Below are positions 36,241 to 45,216 of a DNA stretch of 64,000 nt, in pieces. A program made the translations under genes and the position numbers. Position 1 is the first letter of the stretch. Every line of letters begins with the position of its first letter. Source of the stretch: Pseudomonas sp. Q2-TVG4-2 (GTDB lineage: Bacteria; Pseudomonadota; Gammaproteobacteria; Pseudomonadales; Pseudomonadaceae); assembly GCF_013620795.1 (NCBI RefSeq), contig NZ_LGLW01000001.1, positions 682,001 to 746,000 of the forward strand, in the 5' to 3' direction. Below the pieces are notes generated by a model. It did no database searches. It was given only the letters and a program-made list of their open reading frames with translations, and had not been told where the DNA came from.

Positions 36241-36282
36241 CGCCACTTAAATGGCGTAGACGAGCCCATTGCAGGCTCGTCT
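36241..36282 (-). terminator. tandem hairpins after the OmpA-like gene
   Basis: AGACGAGCC (36258-36266) pairs with GGCTCGTCT (36274-36282), and CGCCA/TGGCG (36241-36256) forms a second small stem. They lie directly downstream of the OmpA-like gene on the minus strand. A T-rich tail is lacking, so termination is only suggested. Confidence 0.4.
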
Positions 36283-36293
36283 GCTCGAAACGG

Positions 36294-36950
36294 TTAAAGC
36301 GGACGCAGATTGATCTCTACACGGCGATTCTGAGCCCGTCCGGAAGCGGTATCGTTGCTGGCGATCGGCTGGCTCGGGCCGGCGCCATAGGACGAGATCC
36401 GCGAAGCGGCGACGCCGTTGCCTTCCAAATAGGCGGCGACACTACGTGCACGGCGGTTGGACAGTTCCTGATTGAGTTGTTGCGAGCCAGTGCTGTCGGT
36501 ATGGCCGACGATATCAATGCCGTTCTTGTTGAATTCCTTGAACACTTGGACCAACGAATTCAGCGTCGGATAGAAGCTGCTGGAAATATCCGCCGAGTTG
36601 CTCGGGAAGGTGATATTGCCCGGCATGATCAGCGTCAGGTTATCGCCGTCACGCTGAACCTGGACGCCAGTCCCCTGCAGCGTCTGACGCAGCTTGGCTT
36701 CCTGGGTATCGACGTAGTAACCATAGCCGCCACCAGCGGCCCCACCGACTGTCGCCCCGATCAGAGCGCCTTTGGCGCGGTCCTTCTTGCTGGAGGTCGC
36801 GGCACCGATCACTGCGCCGCTGACCGCACCGATACCGCCGTAGATGCCTGCTTTGCCGGCCTCCCGCTCGCCGGTATAAGGATTGGTAGTACAGCCGGCC
36901 AGCAGAGCGATGGTGGCGGCGAATGCGGTCAGGTTGCTGAGCTTTTTCAT
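36294..36950 (-). CDS. OmpA-family outer-membrane lipoprotein (YiaD-like)
   Basis: A 218-residue peptidoglycan-associated lipoprotein. The signal peptide ends in the lipobox LLAGC (Cys about 19). A glycine-zipper segment (YGGIGAVSGAVIGAATSSKKDRAKGALIGATVGGAAGGGYGYY, about 35-80) is followed by an OmpA domain (about 110-216) with IDIVGHTDSTGSQQLNQELSNRRARSVAAYL and QNRRVEINLRPL, which contain the Asp and Arg for diaminopimelate binding. The start MKKLSNL has AAGGAAG five bases upstream. It corresponds to PA0833, near the ackA-pta block. Confidence 0.9.
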   Translation of the reverse strand: MKKLSNLTAFAATIALLAGCTTNPYTGEREAGKAGIYGGIGAVSGAVIGAATSSKKDRAKGALIGATVGGAAGGGYGYYVDTQEAKLRQTLQGTGVQVQRDGDNLTLIMPGNITFPSNSADISSSFYPTLNSLVQVFKEFNKNGIDIVGHTDSTGSQQLNQELSNRRARSVAAYLEGNGVAASRISSYGAGPSQPIASNDTASGRAQNRRVEINLRPL

Positions 36951-37573
36951 GGTTACTTCCTTAATCTCAGGGACGCCAGCCTGCCGAAGACGATCCGTTA
37001 GCAGGCTGAAATGCATGGCTAGGTTAACACTGAGCCGGAGGCAGAACCGGAACGTGCCGACGAAACCCGGCGCGGTTCAGGGGTGGAAAAAGCTTCTTTC
37101 ATATCTCGTCATCCAACCGCATCTGTAGCCCATACTCCCTTCACCATGGCATGCATCGAGACGATACAGCCGCGCCGGATCGATCATGCATTGGTGGCAT
37201 AATTGCCGCCTACGATGACATACCAAAGCCGCAAGCCAAACACGTCGTCAACGACCGGTATCCGGCTTTGTTCGGCGTATCGGGCACACCGAACAAAGCC
37301 GTATTGCTGCTTCAGAACGTCCCAGGGGAACTGTTCACCCATGGATGCGAGGCGGCACCGGTCAGTTCGTAAGTCTGGCCGGACGGCCAGAATGGCCGAG
37401 ATGCGCTTGGGCGTGAATGATGCAGACGTTTCTTCAATCACAGTTACTGACTCGGGAAGGAGTCGCGTCCGGATTGCCACCAGGTCCGCACGACCACTTG
37501 CCGGTCAGCGGATCGTAACGATCATGCTGTTGCATTGCAGCGGGCCGACGGGAAAGATTTCGCCGATCAGCGA
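36951..37573. other. 623-base intergenic region with a long inverted repeat
   Basis: The promoters of the divergent OmpA-like and kinase genes should be here. The stretch is less GC-rich than its surroundings. The open frames in it (for example 37184-37480 on the minus strand) lack ribosome-binding sites and recognisable domains; they may be remnants. The one clear structure is the inverted repeat at 37263-37301. Confidence 0.5.
37263..37301. repeat. 13-bp perfect inverted repeat
   Basis: CGGCTTTGTTCGG (37263-37275) and CCGAACAAAGCCG (37289-37301) are perfect complements around a 13-base spacer. No T-run follows on either strand, so it is not an obvious terminator. It could be a protein-binding site, a leader hairpin or the end of a lost mobile element. 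Confidence 0.55.
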
Positions 37574-39730
37574 ATGATCGTGTTCAACACCTTATCCTCA
37601 TTAGATCGATCTTCCGCATCAGCTATCAGTAACCTAGACAACACGCAGAAGCGTGCCATTCAGCCGGAGAGCCGAGCCATCGACATAGCGGATCTGCAGC
37701 GGATCTTTGATGCCCTGCCTGGAATCTTTCTTGTGGTTGCCAATGATGCCGACTACACGATGGTCGCTGCGAGCGATGAGCGCTTGCGGGCAACCATGAC
37801 GCAACGTGAGGACGTCATTGGCCGCCCGCTGTTCGAGGTTTTCAACGGCGGCGAATCGTTTAACCCGCCGGGCGTCAGCCTGCTGCGCGCGTCGCTGGCC
37901 GAAGTGGCGCGCACGGGTCGCCCTCAAGAGATGAAGACGGTCGGCTATCCACTGCGACGCCCGCAGGGCGATAGTTATGAAAATCGATACTGGGACGTGG
38001 TCAATGTGCCGGTGCTGGATGAGCAGGGGCGGGTCTGTTTCATCATCCATCAAGCCGAAGACGTCACAGAAAGCCTGCTCGAACAGGAGTCGGCAGCGCT
38101 GCGCCTGCGCGAGAGTGACGAGCGCCTGAATGCCGCGCTGCTAGCCTCCGGAACCGGCACCTTCTATTGGGATTTGCGCAACAACCGCCTGGACATGGAT
38201 CTTCCCATGCAGCGGCTGGTCGGCCTGGAGGGCCTCACCTCGGGCTGGCTCGACGACTTGCTCGACACCATCCATCCGGACGATCGAGACGGCATTACCC
38301 AGCAGTGCGAGCGCTGTGCGCGCTACGGCGATGACTTCGAAATGCAGTTCCGGGTCCGACTGCCAGGCGGTAACGAGCGCTGGATCTTCGACAAGGGCCA
38401 GACATTCACCGATGCCAACGGCAGGCCCTCTTACATGGTCGGGGCCTGTCTCGATATTACCCAGCACAAACGTACCGAACGCGCATTGCACCGTCTCAAT
38501 GAGACCCTGGAGCAGCGTGTCAACGCAGAGGTCGCCGCACGCGCGAAGACCGAGGCAGCACTGCGTCAGTCACAGAAGATGGAAGCAGTCGGCCAACTGA
38601 CCGGCGGCCTCGCCCACGACTTCAACAACCTCTTGGCGGGGGTGATCGGCTCGCTGGAGCTTCTATCGCTTCGCCTGCAGCAAGGCCGCACCAACGATCT
38701 GCAACGCTACATCCGCAGCGCACTCACATCCGCGACTCGGGCAACCGCTCTGACTCACCGCCTGCTGGCGTTTTCGCGCCGGCAAACGCTTGACCCCAGC
38801 CCCACCGAGGTGAACGCCCTGATCGAAGGGATGATGGAGCTGCTGCAGCGCACAATCGGTCCCATGGTGAGCTATTCGACGCGACTGCGCGACGATCTCT
38901 GGCTGACCCTATGCGATACCAACCAGCTAGAAAACGCGCTGCTGAATCTGACCATCAACGCCCGCGATGCCATGCCTGATGGAGGCCAGTTGACCCTAGT
39001 CAGCGAAAATCTTTGGCTTGACGGCCCCCTCGTCCAGGAGCTGGGGCTGCAAACCGGCGAGTATGTCGCGCTCGGGGTCCACGATACGGGCGTGGGGATC
39101 CCGCCAGAGAAGCTCGGCTACGTCTTCGATCCGTTCTTTACCACCAAACCCCTCGGTGAAGGCACCGGCCTCGGCTTGTCCATGGTCTACGGGTTCGCCA
39201 AGCAATCAGGCGGCGGCGTACGTATCGAGAGCACGGTGGGAGAAGGGACCCGTGTCTGGATCTACCTGCCCCGCCACCACGGCCAATCGGCCAGCCTGAA
39301 TGCGCCGACCTCCGCCGACCTGGCGCCCGCTTCGGTCGAAGGTCGCACCGTCCTGGTAGTGGATGACGAACCCAACGTGCGCGCTCTGGTGATGGAAGTC
39401 CTGCAGGACATGGGCCTGAACACCCTCGAGGCCGCCGACGGCCATAGCGGCCTGCGGATTCTCGACAGCGATGTGCATCTGGACCTGCTGATTTCGGATA
39501 TCGGCTTGCCCGGTGGCATGAACGGGCGCCAGCTCGCTGATGCCACACGGGAAAAGCGCCCCTCCATGCGCGTGCTGTTCATCACCGGATACGCCGAGAG
39601 TTCGGTGCTGCAACGCAGCACCGCCATGTACGATTACGAGGTCCTGACCAAGCCATTCACCATCACGGACCTCGAAGAAAAGGTCCGCGGCATGCTGGAA
39701 CCTGAGCAAGGAAAACCCAGGGCCTGCTGA
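37574..39730 (+). CDS. PAS-domain hybrid sensor histidine kinase
   Basis: A soluble hybrid kinase, 718 residues from the ATG chosen here (another in-frame ATG is at 37535; neither has a good ribosome-binding site). PAS domain 1 (about 40-165) and PAS domain 2 (about 185-305) precede a coiled coil. The H-box is GGLAHDFNNLLAGVIGSLELL (His about 349), the ATPase has NLTINARDAMPDGG, DTGVGIPPEKL and GEGTGLGLSMVYGFAKQSGG, and a C-terminal REC (about 590-710) has Asp in LLISDIGLPGG (about 641) with Lys in VLTKPF. The AHDFNNLL form is typical of kinases that phosphorylate their own receiver and act on other regulators. Signal unknown. Confidence 0.9.
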   Translation: MIVFNTLSSLDRSSASAISNLDNTQKRAIQPESRAIDIADLQRIFDALPGIFLVVANDADYTMVAASDERLRATMTQREDVIGRPLFEVFNGGESFNPPGVSLLRASLAEVARTGRPQEMKTVGYPLRRPQGDSYENRYWDVVNVPVLDEQGRVCFIIHQAEDVTESLLEQESAALRLRESDERLNAALLASGTGTFYWDLRNNRLDMDLPMQRLVGLEGLTSGWLDDLLDTIHPDDRDGITQQCERCARYGDDFEMQFRVRLPGGNERWIFDKGQTFTDANGRPSYMVGACLDITQHKRTERALHRLNETLEQRVNAEVAARAKTEAALRQSQKMEAVGQLTGGLAHDFNNLLAGVIGSLELLSLRLQQGRTNDLQRYIRSALTSATRATALTHRLLAFSRRQTLDPSPTEVNALIEGMMELLQRTIGPMVSYSTRLRDDLWLTLCDTNQLENALLNLTINARDAMPDGGQLTLVSENLWLDGPLVQELGLQTGEYVALGVHDTGVGIPPEKLGYVFDPFFTTKPLGEGTGLGLSMVYGFAKQSGGGVRIESTVGEGTRVWIYLPRHHGQSASLNAPTSADLAPASVEGRTVLVVDDEPNVRALVMEVLQDMGLNTLEAADGHSGLRILDSDVHLDLLISDIGLPGGMNGRQLADATREKRPSMRVLFITGYAESSVLQRSTAMYDYEVLTKPFTITDLEEKVRGMLEPEQGKPRAC

Positions 39731-39743
39731 GGTTTCGCTGGCC

Positions 39744-41426
39744 CTAGACCGAGGAGATGGCGCTGTTGCCTTCTTGCAGCCAGCTGGCGATATCGACCCG
39801 AATGCGTTTCTTGTCGAGCTTGCCGACACTGGTCTTGGGAATGTCAGCGACTACCGCGATCTGCTGCGGGATAGCCCACTTGTTGATCTGTCCCTGCTCT
39901 ACCGCAGGTTCAAGAAAGGCCTGCAACGTCTGCGCATCGAGCTGTTTACCCGCGCCAAGCACCACCAGAGCGAAAGGTCTTTCACCCCAGCGCTCGTCGG
40001 GGACACCCACCACCGCCACGTCGCGTACCGCCTCGTGGCGGCTGATCAGCCCCTCCAGCGCCAGGGAAGAGATCCACTCGCCGCCGGTCTTGATCACGTC
40101 CTTGATGCGATCGCGGATGTCGATGTTGCCCATCTCGTCGATGGTGGCCACGTCACCGGTATGCAACCAGCCGCCGGCCCACAATTCCTCGCTCTTCTGC
40201 GGGTTGCCAGCGTAGCCCTGAGTCAGCCACGGCGCACGCAGCACCAGCTCGCCTTGGGCCACACCGTCGGCCGGCAGAAAGCTGCCGTCCGGCGCCTGAA
40301 TGGCTGCATCGACCAGTACCACCGGAATCCCGGCCTTGAGCCGGTAGCTGGTCTGCTCGTCTTCACTGGCCTGACGCAACTCGTCGTTGATATGGGCGCC
40401 GGAAATCAGCGGACAGGTTTCCGACATGCCATAGGCGGCTACCAGCTGCATGCCGCAGGCACGGGCCGATTCGTAGAGACCGCGGGTCAGTGCGCTGCCG
40501 CCGATGGTAATTTTCCACCCGTTGAAATTCGTGCCCTGCGCGCCCTTGGCGTTGAGTAGCATCTGCACTATGGTCGGTACGCAATGAGAGAAGGTCACTT
40601 TTTCGCGACGCCACAGTTCGATCAGCAGTTCCGGATCATAACGCCCCGGATAGACCTGCTTGAGCCCCATCATTGTCGCCACGTAAGGCAAGCCCCAGGC
40701 ATGCACGTGGAACATCGGCGTGATTGGCATGTAGACGTCTCCCGCCGCCATCAGCTGGGGATTCTCGCGACAGCCGACCGTCACCGCGCCGGCGAGCGTG
40801 TGCAGCACCAGCTGGCGGTGGGTGAAGTAGACGCCCTTGGGGTCACCCGTGGTGCCAGTGGTGTAAAAGGTCGTGGCAACCGAGTCTTCATCGAAGTCCG
40901 GGAAGTCGTAGTGTGGCTCGGCGGCCGCCAGCAGAGTTTCATATTCGCCGACGCAGTTCGGCAATTGGCAGTTTTTGTCCTCTGCATCGGTAATCAGCAG
41001 GGTTTTGTCGACCGTGGTGAGCTGCCCGGCGATTGCCTGATACAGGGGTGCGAATTCGCTGTTGACGAGAACGAAGCGATCCTCGGCGTGATTCATGGTG
41101 TAGAGGATCTGCTCGGGAGACAGCCGTACGTTGATGGTATGAACAACCGCGCCGATCATCGGGATCGCGAACATGCACTCGAGATAGCGATGGCTGTCCC
41201 AATCCATCACCGCCACGGTATCGCCGGCCTTGACCCCCGCGGCGGTCAACACGTTGGCAAGCCGAGCGATACGTTGGTTGAGCGTGCGGTAATCAAAACG
41301 CAGCTGGTCGCGGTAGACGATCTCGCGCGTGCGCTCATAGCGCCGACCCGACAACAATAGGCTCTTGATCAACAGGGGGTACTGGTAGGCATTCGCGGCG
41401 GGTTTGATCACTCGGGTCTGCAACAT
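39744..41426 (-). CDS. medium/long-chain fatty-acyl-CoA ligase (AlkK-like)
   Basis: A 560-residue AMP-forming acyl-CoA synthetase. The P-loop is FYTTGTTGDPKGVYFTHRQLV (about 182-202), the adenine motif is GMSETCP (about 335) and the hinge/A8 region is GWLHTGDVATIDEMGNIDIRDRIKDVIKTGGEWIS (about 435-470). The C-terminal catalytic Lys is in PKTSVGKLDKKRIR (about 540). AGGAAG lies five bases before the ATG at 41426; the frame is open further upstream with unlikely sequence. It resembles AlkK and related beta-oxidation entry enzymes. Chain-length preference cannot be told from sequence. Confidence 0.88.
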   Translation of the reverse strand: MLQTRVIKPAANAYQYPLLIKSLLLSGRRYERTREIVYRDQLRFDYRTLNQRIARLANVLTAAGVKAGDTVAVMDWDSHRYLECMFAIPMIGAVVHTINVRLSPEQILYTMNHAEDRFVLVNSEFAPLYQAIAGQLTTVDKTLLITDAEDKNCQLPNCVGEYETLLAAAEPHYDFPDFDEDSVATTFYTTGTTGDPKGVYFTHRQLVLHTLAGAVTVGCRENPQLMAAGDVYMPITPMFHVHAWGLPYVATMMGLKQVYPGRYDPELLIELWRREKVTFSHCVPTIVQMLLNAKGAQGTNFNGWKITIGGSALTRGLYESARACGMQLVAAYGMSETCPLISGAHINDELRQASEDEQTSYRLKAGIPVVLVDAAIQAPDGSFLPADGVAQGELVLRAPWLTQGYAGNPQKSEELWAGGWLHTGDVATIDEMGNIDIRDRIKDVIKTGGEWISSLALEGLISRHEAVRDVAVVGVPDERWGERPFALVVLGAGKQLDAQTLQAFLEPAVEQGQINKWAIPQQIAVVADIPKTSVGKLDKKRIRVDIASWLQEGNSAISSV

Positions 41427-41579
41427 AGGGCTTCCTATTATTGATGTTATGAGACGCACTCTAGCTCTGGCACCGGACATTCGCCGCGCAAGCCAGCGCG
41501 CGGCGCTCCACTTCGACAATCAACCGGACAACCGCTCAACGCATCGAGGCCTCGCTGTGCATCGCAAGCAGACCGCAAA

Positions 41580-42209
41580 TCAGGCGATCTCACTTGCCGC
41601 TAGGCGGATACCAAGACCGATCAGCACCGCGCCAGTGACACGATCGAACCAATGGCCCATACGGGCGAACCCTGCCCGCACGCGCTCACGGCTGAATAGC
41701 CAGGCCACCAGGCAAAACCACACGCCGGTGGCGAACGCCAGATATAACCCATAGCCCGCCTGAACGGCGAGCGGTGTATGAGGGTCGATAACTACTGTGA
41801 ATAGAGAAAGAAAAAACAGCGTGGCCTTAGGATTCAGGCCATTGGTGACGAACCCCAGCATGAAAGCTCGCCGGTGAGAATGTGGCGCCCCTGCACCCGA
41901 CGGAGGCAGATCACCGACCCCAACGGGCCTTGCGCGCAACGCCTGAAAGCCCAGATAGAACAGATAACCGGCCGCCAACCACTTGAATAGGTTGAACAGC
42001 ACGATCGACTGCGAGACGATCAGGCCAATCCCGAGCAATGAATAACTCACGTGCAACAGAATGCCGCTGCCCACACCGATGGCTGTCCAGCTGCCGCTTC
42101 GCTGACCACGAGTCACGCTTTCACGCACGACCACGGCAAAGTCTGGCCCGGGGCTGGCCACGGCAAGCAGGTGAACCAGCGCCACGGTGAGAAACTCCAT
42201 CCAGTACAT
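41580..42209 (-). CDS. LysE/RhtB-family amino-acid exporter
   Basis: A 209-residue inner-membrane protein with about six hydrophobic helices. The family signature is near the start: FLTVALVHLLAVASPGPDFAVVVRESVTRGQRSGSWTAIGVGSGILLHVSYSLLGIG. FMLGFVTNGLNPKATLFFLSLFTVVI marks the second half. Members export amino acids such as threonine, homoserine or lysine. An alternative ATG lies nine bases in. It is divergent from hprA. Confidence 0.9.
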   Translation of the reverse strand: MYWMEFLTVALVHLLAVASPGPDFAVVVRESVTRGQRSGSWTAIGVGSGILLHVSYSLLGIGLIVSQSIVLFNLFKWLAAGYLFYLGFQALRARPVGVGDLPPSGAGAPHSHRRAFMLGFVTNGLNPKATLFFLSLFTVVIDPHTPLAVQAGYGLYLAFATGVWFCLVAWLFSRERVRAGFARMGHWFDRVTGAVLIGLGIRLAASEIA

Positions 42210-42270
42210 CTAGCCACTCCGCTATTCCCAGGGCGGGACATCCTCCCGCTGATTCATACGAGTAAAGTCC

Positions 42271-43233
42271 ATGAGCAATAGCCGCGCTGTATTCCTCGAC
42301 CTATCTCCTCTCGACCAGGGCGACCTGGATCTGACGCCGTTGCAGTCAGCCTTTGGTGAACTGATCTGCCATGCGCAGACCAGCGACACGCAAATTATCG
42401 ATCGGCTGCAAGGCGCGGAAATCGCCATCGTCAACAAGGTCGCCCTGAGCGACGCGGTGTTCGCCGCCTGCCCGGACCTAAAGCTAGTTCTGGTTGCCGC
42501 CACTGGAGTAAACAACATCGACCTGGCCGCCGCCAAACAGCGCGGCATTACGGTGTGTAATTGCCAAGCCTATGGCACCGCCACCGTGGCCCAGCACACG
42601 TTAATGCTACTGCTCGCGCTGGCCACGCGACTACCTGACTACCAGGGCGCCGTGGCCCGTGGCCGCTGGCAGGAAAGTGGGCAATTCTGCCTGCTGGACT
42701 TCCCCATCGTCGAATTGGCCGGCAAGAGCCTCGGCGTGCTCGGTCATGGCGAGCTGGGTAGCGCCGTAGGACGGCTGGCCGAGGCATTGGGCATGCGCGT
42801 ACTGACCGGCAATCTGCCAGGGCGGCCCCCACGCGCCGATCGCCTGGATCTCGACGAGCTGTTGCCGCAGATCGACGCACTGACCTTGCACTGCCCACTG
42901 ACCGAACAGACACGCAACCTCATCGGCGCCCGCGAACTCCAGCTGATGAAGCCCTCAGCGTTCATCATCAACACCGCCCGGGGTGGCCTGATCGACGAGC
43001 AGGCGCTGGCGGATACACTACGTAGCGGGCATCTGGGCGGCGCCGCCACTGATGTGCTCACCAGCGAACCACCGGCCAATGACAACCCGCTGCTGGCCGC
43101 AGACGTACCGCGCCTGATCGTGACGCCGCACAGCGCCTGGGGCAGCCGCGAAGCCAGGCAGCGCATCGTTGGCCAGCTATGCGAGAACGCCGAGGCGTTT
43201 TTTGCCGGCGCGCCGCAACGACAGGTCGGCTGA
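42271..43233 (+). CDS. hprA: D-2-hydroxyacid dehydrogenase (glycerate dehydrogenase HprA)
   Basis: NADH-dependent hydroxypyruvate/glyoxylate reductase. Of 320 residues, the Rossmann motif is SLGVLGHGELGSAVGRLAEALGMRV (about 151-175), with catalytic residues in INTARGGLIDEQAL (Arg about 237), an expected acidic residue in DVLTSEPPANDNPLL (Glu about 270) and TPHSAWGSREARQRIVGQL (His about 289). AAGKQRGITVCNCQAYGTATVAQHTLML is typical of HprA. rsmC follows 49 bases later as in PA4626-PA4627. Confidence 0.9.
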   Translation: MSNSRAVFLDLSPLDQGDLDLTPLQSAFGELICHAQTSDTQIIDRLQGAEIAIVNKVALSDAVFAACPDLKLVLVAATGVNNIDLAAAKQRGITVCNCQAYGTATVAQHTLMLLLALATRLPDYQGAVARGRWQESGQFCLLDFPIVELAGKSLGVLGHGELGSAVGRLAEALGMRVLTGNLPGRPPRADRLDLDELLPQIDALTLHCPLTEQTRNLIGARELQLMKPSAFIINTARGGLIDEQALADTLRSGHLGGAATDVLTSEPPANDNPLLAADVPRLIVTPHSAWGSREARQRIVGQLCENAEAFFAGAPQRQVG

Positions 43234-43282
43234 CGCTCTGCGGTCAGACTGCTAAGCTCGCCAGCTTTTGCCCGGAGACCTC

Positions 43283-44281
43283 ATGGACCCCCGAAGCGAA
43301 GTACTGCTGCGCCAGGCCGAACTGTTCAATGGCGGCCTGCTGCTCGCCGGCTTGCCGGCCGATGATCTGCTCGGCCAGTTGCCGAGCGCCAGGGGCTGGA
43401 GCTGGCATGCCGGTGAGCATAATCAGCTGCAAGCTCGCTTCGCTGGGCGCTGCACATTCGGCGTCGAGCCGCCTGCCGCCGCTTTCGACGCAGCGGTGCT
43501 ATTTCTACCCAAGTCACGCGAACTGACCGATTACTTGCTGAGCGCGCTCGCGGCCCGCCTGGCGGGCAGTCTGCTGTATCTGGTCGGAGAAAAACGTGCC
43601 GGGATCGAGCGAGCCGCCCGACAGCTGGCGCCGTTCGGCGAAGCGCGCAAACTTGACAGCGCCCGCCATTGCCAGCTGTGGCAGGTCAAGGTGGTGAACA
43701 GCCCGCCCGCGCCAGAGCTGCACACCCTCGCTCAACGCTTCGAGCTCGAGTTGGCGGACGGCCCGCTGCAAGTCATCAGCCTGCCCGGCGTATTCAGCCA
43801 CGGCCGTCTCGATCGGGGCACTGCGCTGCTGCTGGAACAGCTCGACGGCCTGCCAACCGGGCGGTTGCTGGACTTCGGTTGCGGTGCCGGGATCATTGGC
43901 GCGTCGCTGAAAAGGCGTTATCCGGGGAATGAAGTAGTACTGCTGGATGTTGACGCGTTCGCCGTCGAAAGCAGCCGCATGACGCTGGCGGCCAACGACC
44001 TGGATGCTGAGGTCATCGCCGGGGATGGCATTGACGCGGCACCGGACGACTGTGCCGCAATCATTAGCAACCCGCCGTTCCATCAGGGTGTACATACCCA
44101 TTACGCAGCCAGCGAAACGTTGTTGCAACGCGCCGCCAGCCACCTGCGATCTGGCGGCGAGCTGCGCCTGGTCGCCAATTCCTTTCTCAAATATCCGCCG
44201 TTGATCGAGGCCCATCTGGGCGCCTGCGAGACCCTGGTCAATGCGGACGGCTTTCGCGTTTACCGTGCGCAACGCTCGTGA
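43283..44281 (+). CDS. rsmC: 16S rRNA m2G1207 methyltransferase
   Basis: Methylates N2 of G1207 in 30S subunits using SAM. The 332 residues have the duplicated RsmC architecture: a degenerate N-terminal methyltransferase-like domain and a C-terminal active one with [41 protein letters not shown] (SAM site) and [13 protein letters not shown] (catalytic NPPF). The start [11 protein letters not shown] is set by GGAG five bases upstream. Confidence 0.93.
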   Translation: MDPRSEVLLRQAELFNGGLLLAGLPADDLLGQLPSARGWSWHAGEHNQLQARFAGRCTFGVEPPAAAFDAAVLFLPKSRELTDYLLSALAARLAGSLLYLVGEKRAGIERAARQLAPFGEARKLDSARHCQLWQVKVVNSPPAPELHTLAQRFELELADGPLQVISLPGVFSHGRLDRGTALLLEQLDGLPTGRLLDFGCGAGIIGASLKRRYPGNEVVLLDVDAFAVESSRMTLAANDLDAEVIAGDGIDAAPDDCAAIISNPPFHQGVHTHYAASETLLQRAASHLRSGGELRLVANSFLKYPPLIEAHLGACETLVNADGFRVYRAQRS

Positions 44282-44324
44282 ACGTTCACGGGGCTGACTT
44301 GCACAACGCGCCGCGCTTGGGCAA

Positions 44325-44465
44325 ACTCGCGCCCGTCCTGGGGGAGTAGTCTCCGGCGAGCGCCCTGCTCGCCCGGCATGCGTCAACATACTTGGTCCGC
44401 AGACCATGGTGCATGCGACCCGCGCGACCTGCCTGCAGCTCGCGCTCGGTTTGACAAGACCCATG
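44325..44465 (+). ncRNA. yybP-ykoY manganese riboswitch
   Basis: The leader of the GDT1-type transporter carries both conserved loops of this class: GGGGAGTAG (44341-44349) and GTCAACATACTTGG (44380-44393), with the closing GACAAGACC near 44453-44461. These two loops form the Mn2+-binding core of the class. The context, a putative manganese exporter 80 bases downstream, is the classic one. Ends are approximate. Mn2+ binding should raise expression of the exporter. Confidence 0.93.
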
Positions 44466-44516
44466 ACACGTACACCTGACCCGGGGCGGGCAGGCGGTGC
44501 GTGTCATGGTGATTTT
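44461..44516 (+). terminator. riboswitch expression-platform hairpin
   Basis: CCATGACACG (44461-44470) pairs perfectly with CGTGTCATGG (44500-44509), enclosing further pairing, and is followed by ATTTT (44512-44516). The left arm begins within the end of the aptamer (GACC), so aptamer folding and this hairpin could compete. It reads as a weak attenuator; the coding start lies 35 bases further on. Confidence 0.6.
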
Positions 44517-44544
44517 GTCGACCCGCCCTCGCAAGGAAGTTCGT

Positions 44545-45132
44545 TTGGAATCGTTCTATATCCCCACCTTGATCGTTGCGCTCGCCGAAATTGGCGACAA
44601 GACACAGCTGCTCGCACTGTTGCTGGCAGCCCGCTATAGGCGCCCGCAGCCGATCATCTGGGGCATCGTTATCGCCACGCTGGCCAACCATGCCGCTGCA
44701 GGAGCCATCGGAAACTGGGTTTCGTCGCTGGTCTCCCCGGCCATCCTCAGCTGGATTCTGGCCGCATCCTTTGCAGCCGTGGCGTTGTGGACGCTGGTGC
44801 CGGACAAACTGGAGGAGGACGAAGCCTCACGCGGTCGCCAGTTTGGCCCCTTCGTCGCCACGCTAATCGCCTTCTTTCTGGCGGAGATGGGAGACAAGAC
44901 CCAGGTGGCGACCGTCATGCTCGCTGCGCAATACCCCGATTTCATCCTGGTGATCATAGGCACCACGCTGGGCATGCTGATCGCCAACGTACCGGTGGTA
45001 CTGGCCGGCAATTTCGCCGCAGACCGCATGCCACTCACGTTGATTCGCCGAGTCGCCGCCATCGGTTTTGCCGCTTTGGCACTGTATGCGGTCTACCAGG
45101 CCTTGAGTTTGAGCGGCTCGCTTCCAGTCTGA
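44545..45132 (+). CDS. TMEM165/GDT1-family manganese exporter (MneA-like)
   Basis: A 195-residue inner-membrane protein, inferred to export Mn2+. It has two E-x-G-D-K-T motifs, ALAEIGDKTQLLALLLAA (about 10) and FLAEMGDKTQVATVMLAA (about 124), each in a transmembrane helix, and about six helices overall with an internal repeat. The start is a TTG at 44545, because AAGGAAG ends five bases before it, while upstream in-frame ATGs lie inside the leader hairpin. The yybP-ykoY riboswitch upstream supports a manganese role. Confidence 0.9.
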   Translation: MESFYIPTLIVALAEIGDKTQLLALLLAARYRRPQPIIWGIVIATLANHAAAGAIGNWVSSLVSPAILSWILAASFAAVALWTLVPDKLEEDEASRGRQFGPFVATLIAFFLAEMGDKTQVATVMLAAQYPDFILVIIGTTLGMLIANVPVVLAGNFAADRMPLTLIRRVAAIGFAALALYAVYQALSLSGSLPV

Positions 45133-45216
45133 TACGCAGCGCAAATTGCCGCGCCGCCCGTGCTGTTAGAGTGCGTGCTCACCGCGTTCTGGCGGCACTT
45201 GAGGGGAGCAGGCGGC

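Noticed and set aside
37184-37480. 98-codon minus-strand frame in the OmpA-kinase gap
   Set aside because: Some protein-like character, but no start signals, no recognised family and an inverted repeat inside it. Kept only as a possible remnant in the intergenic note.
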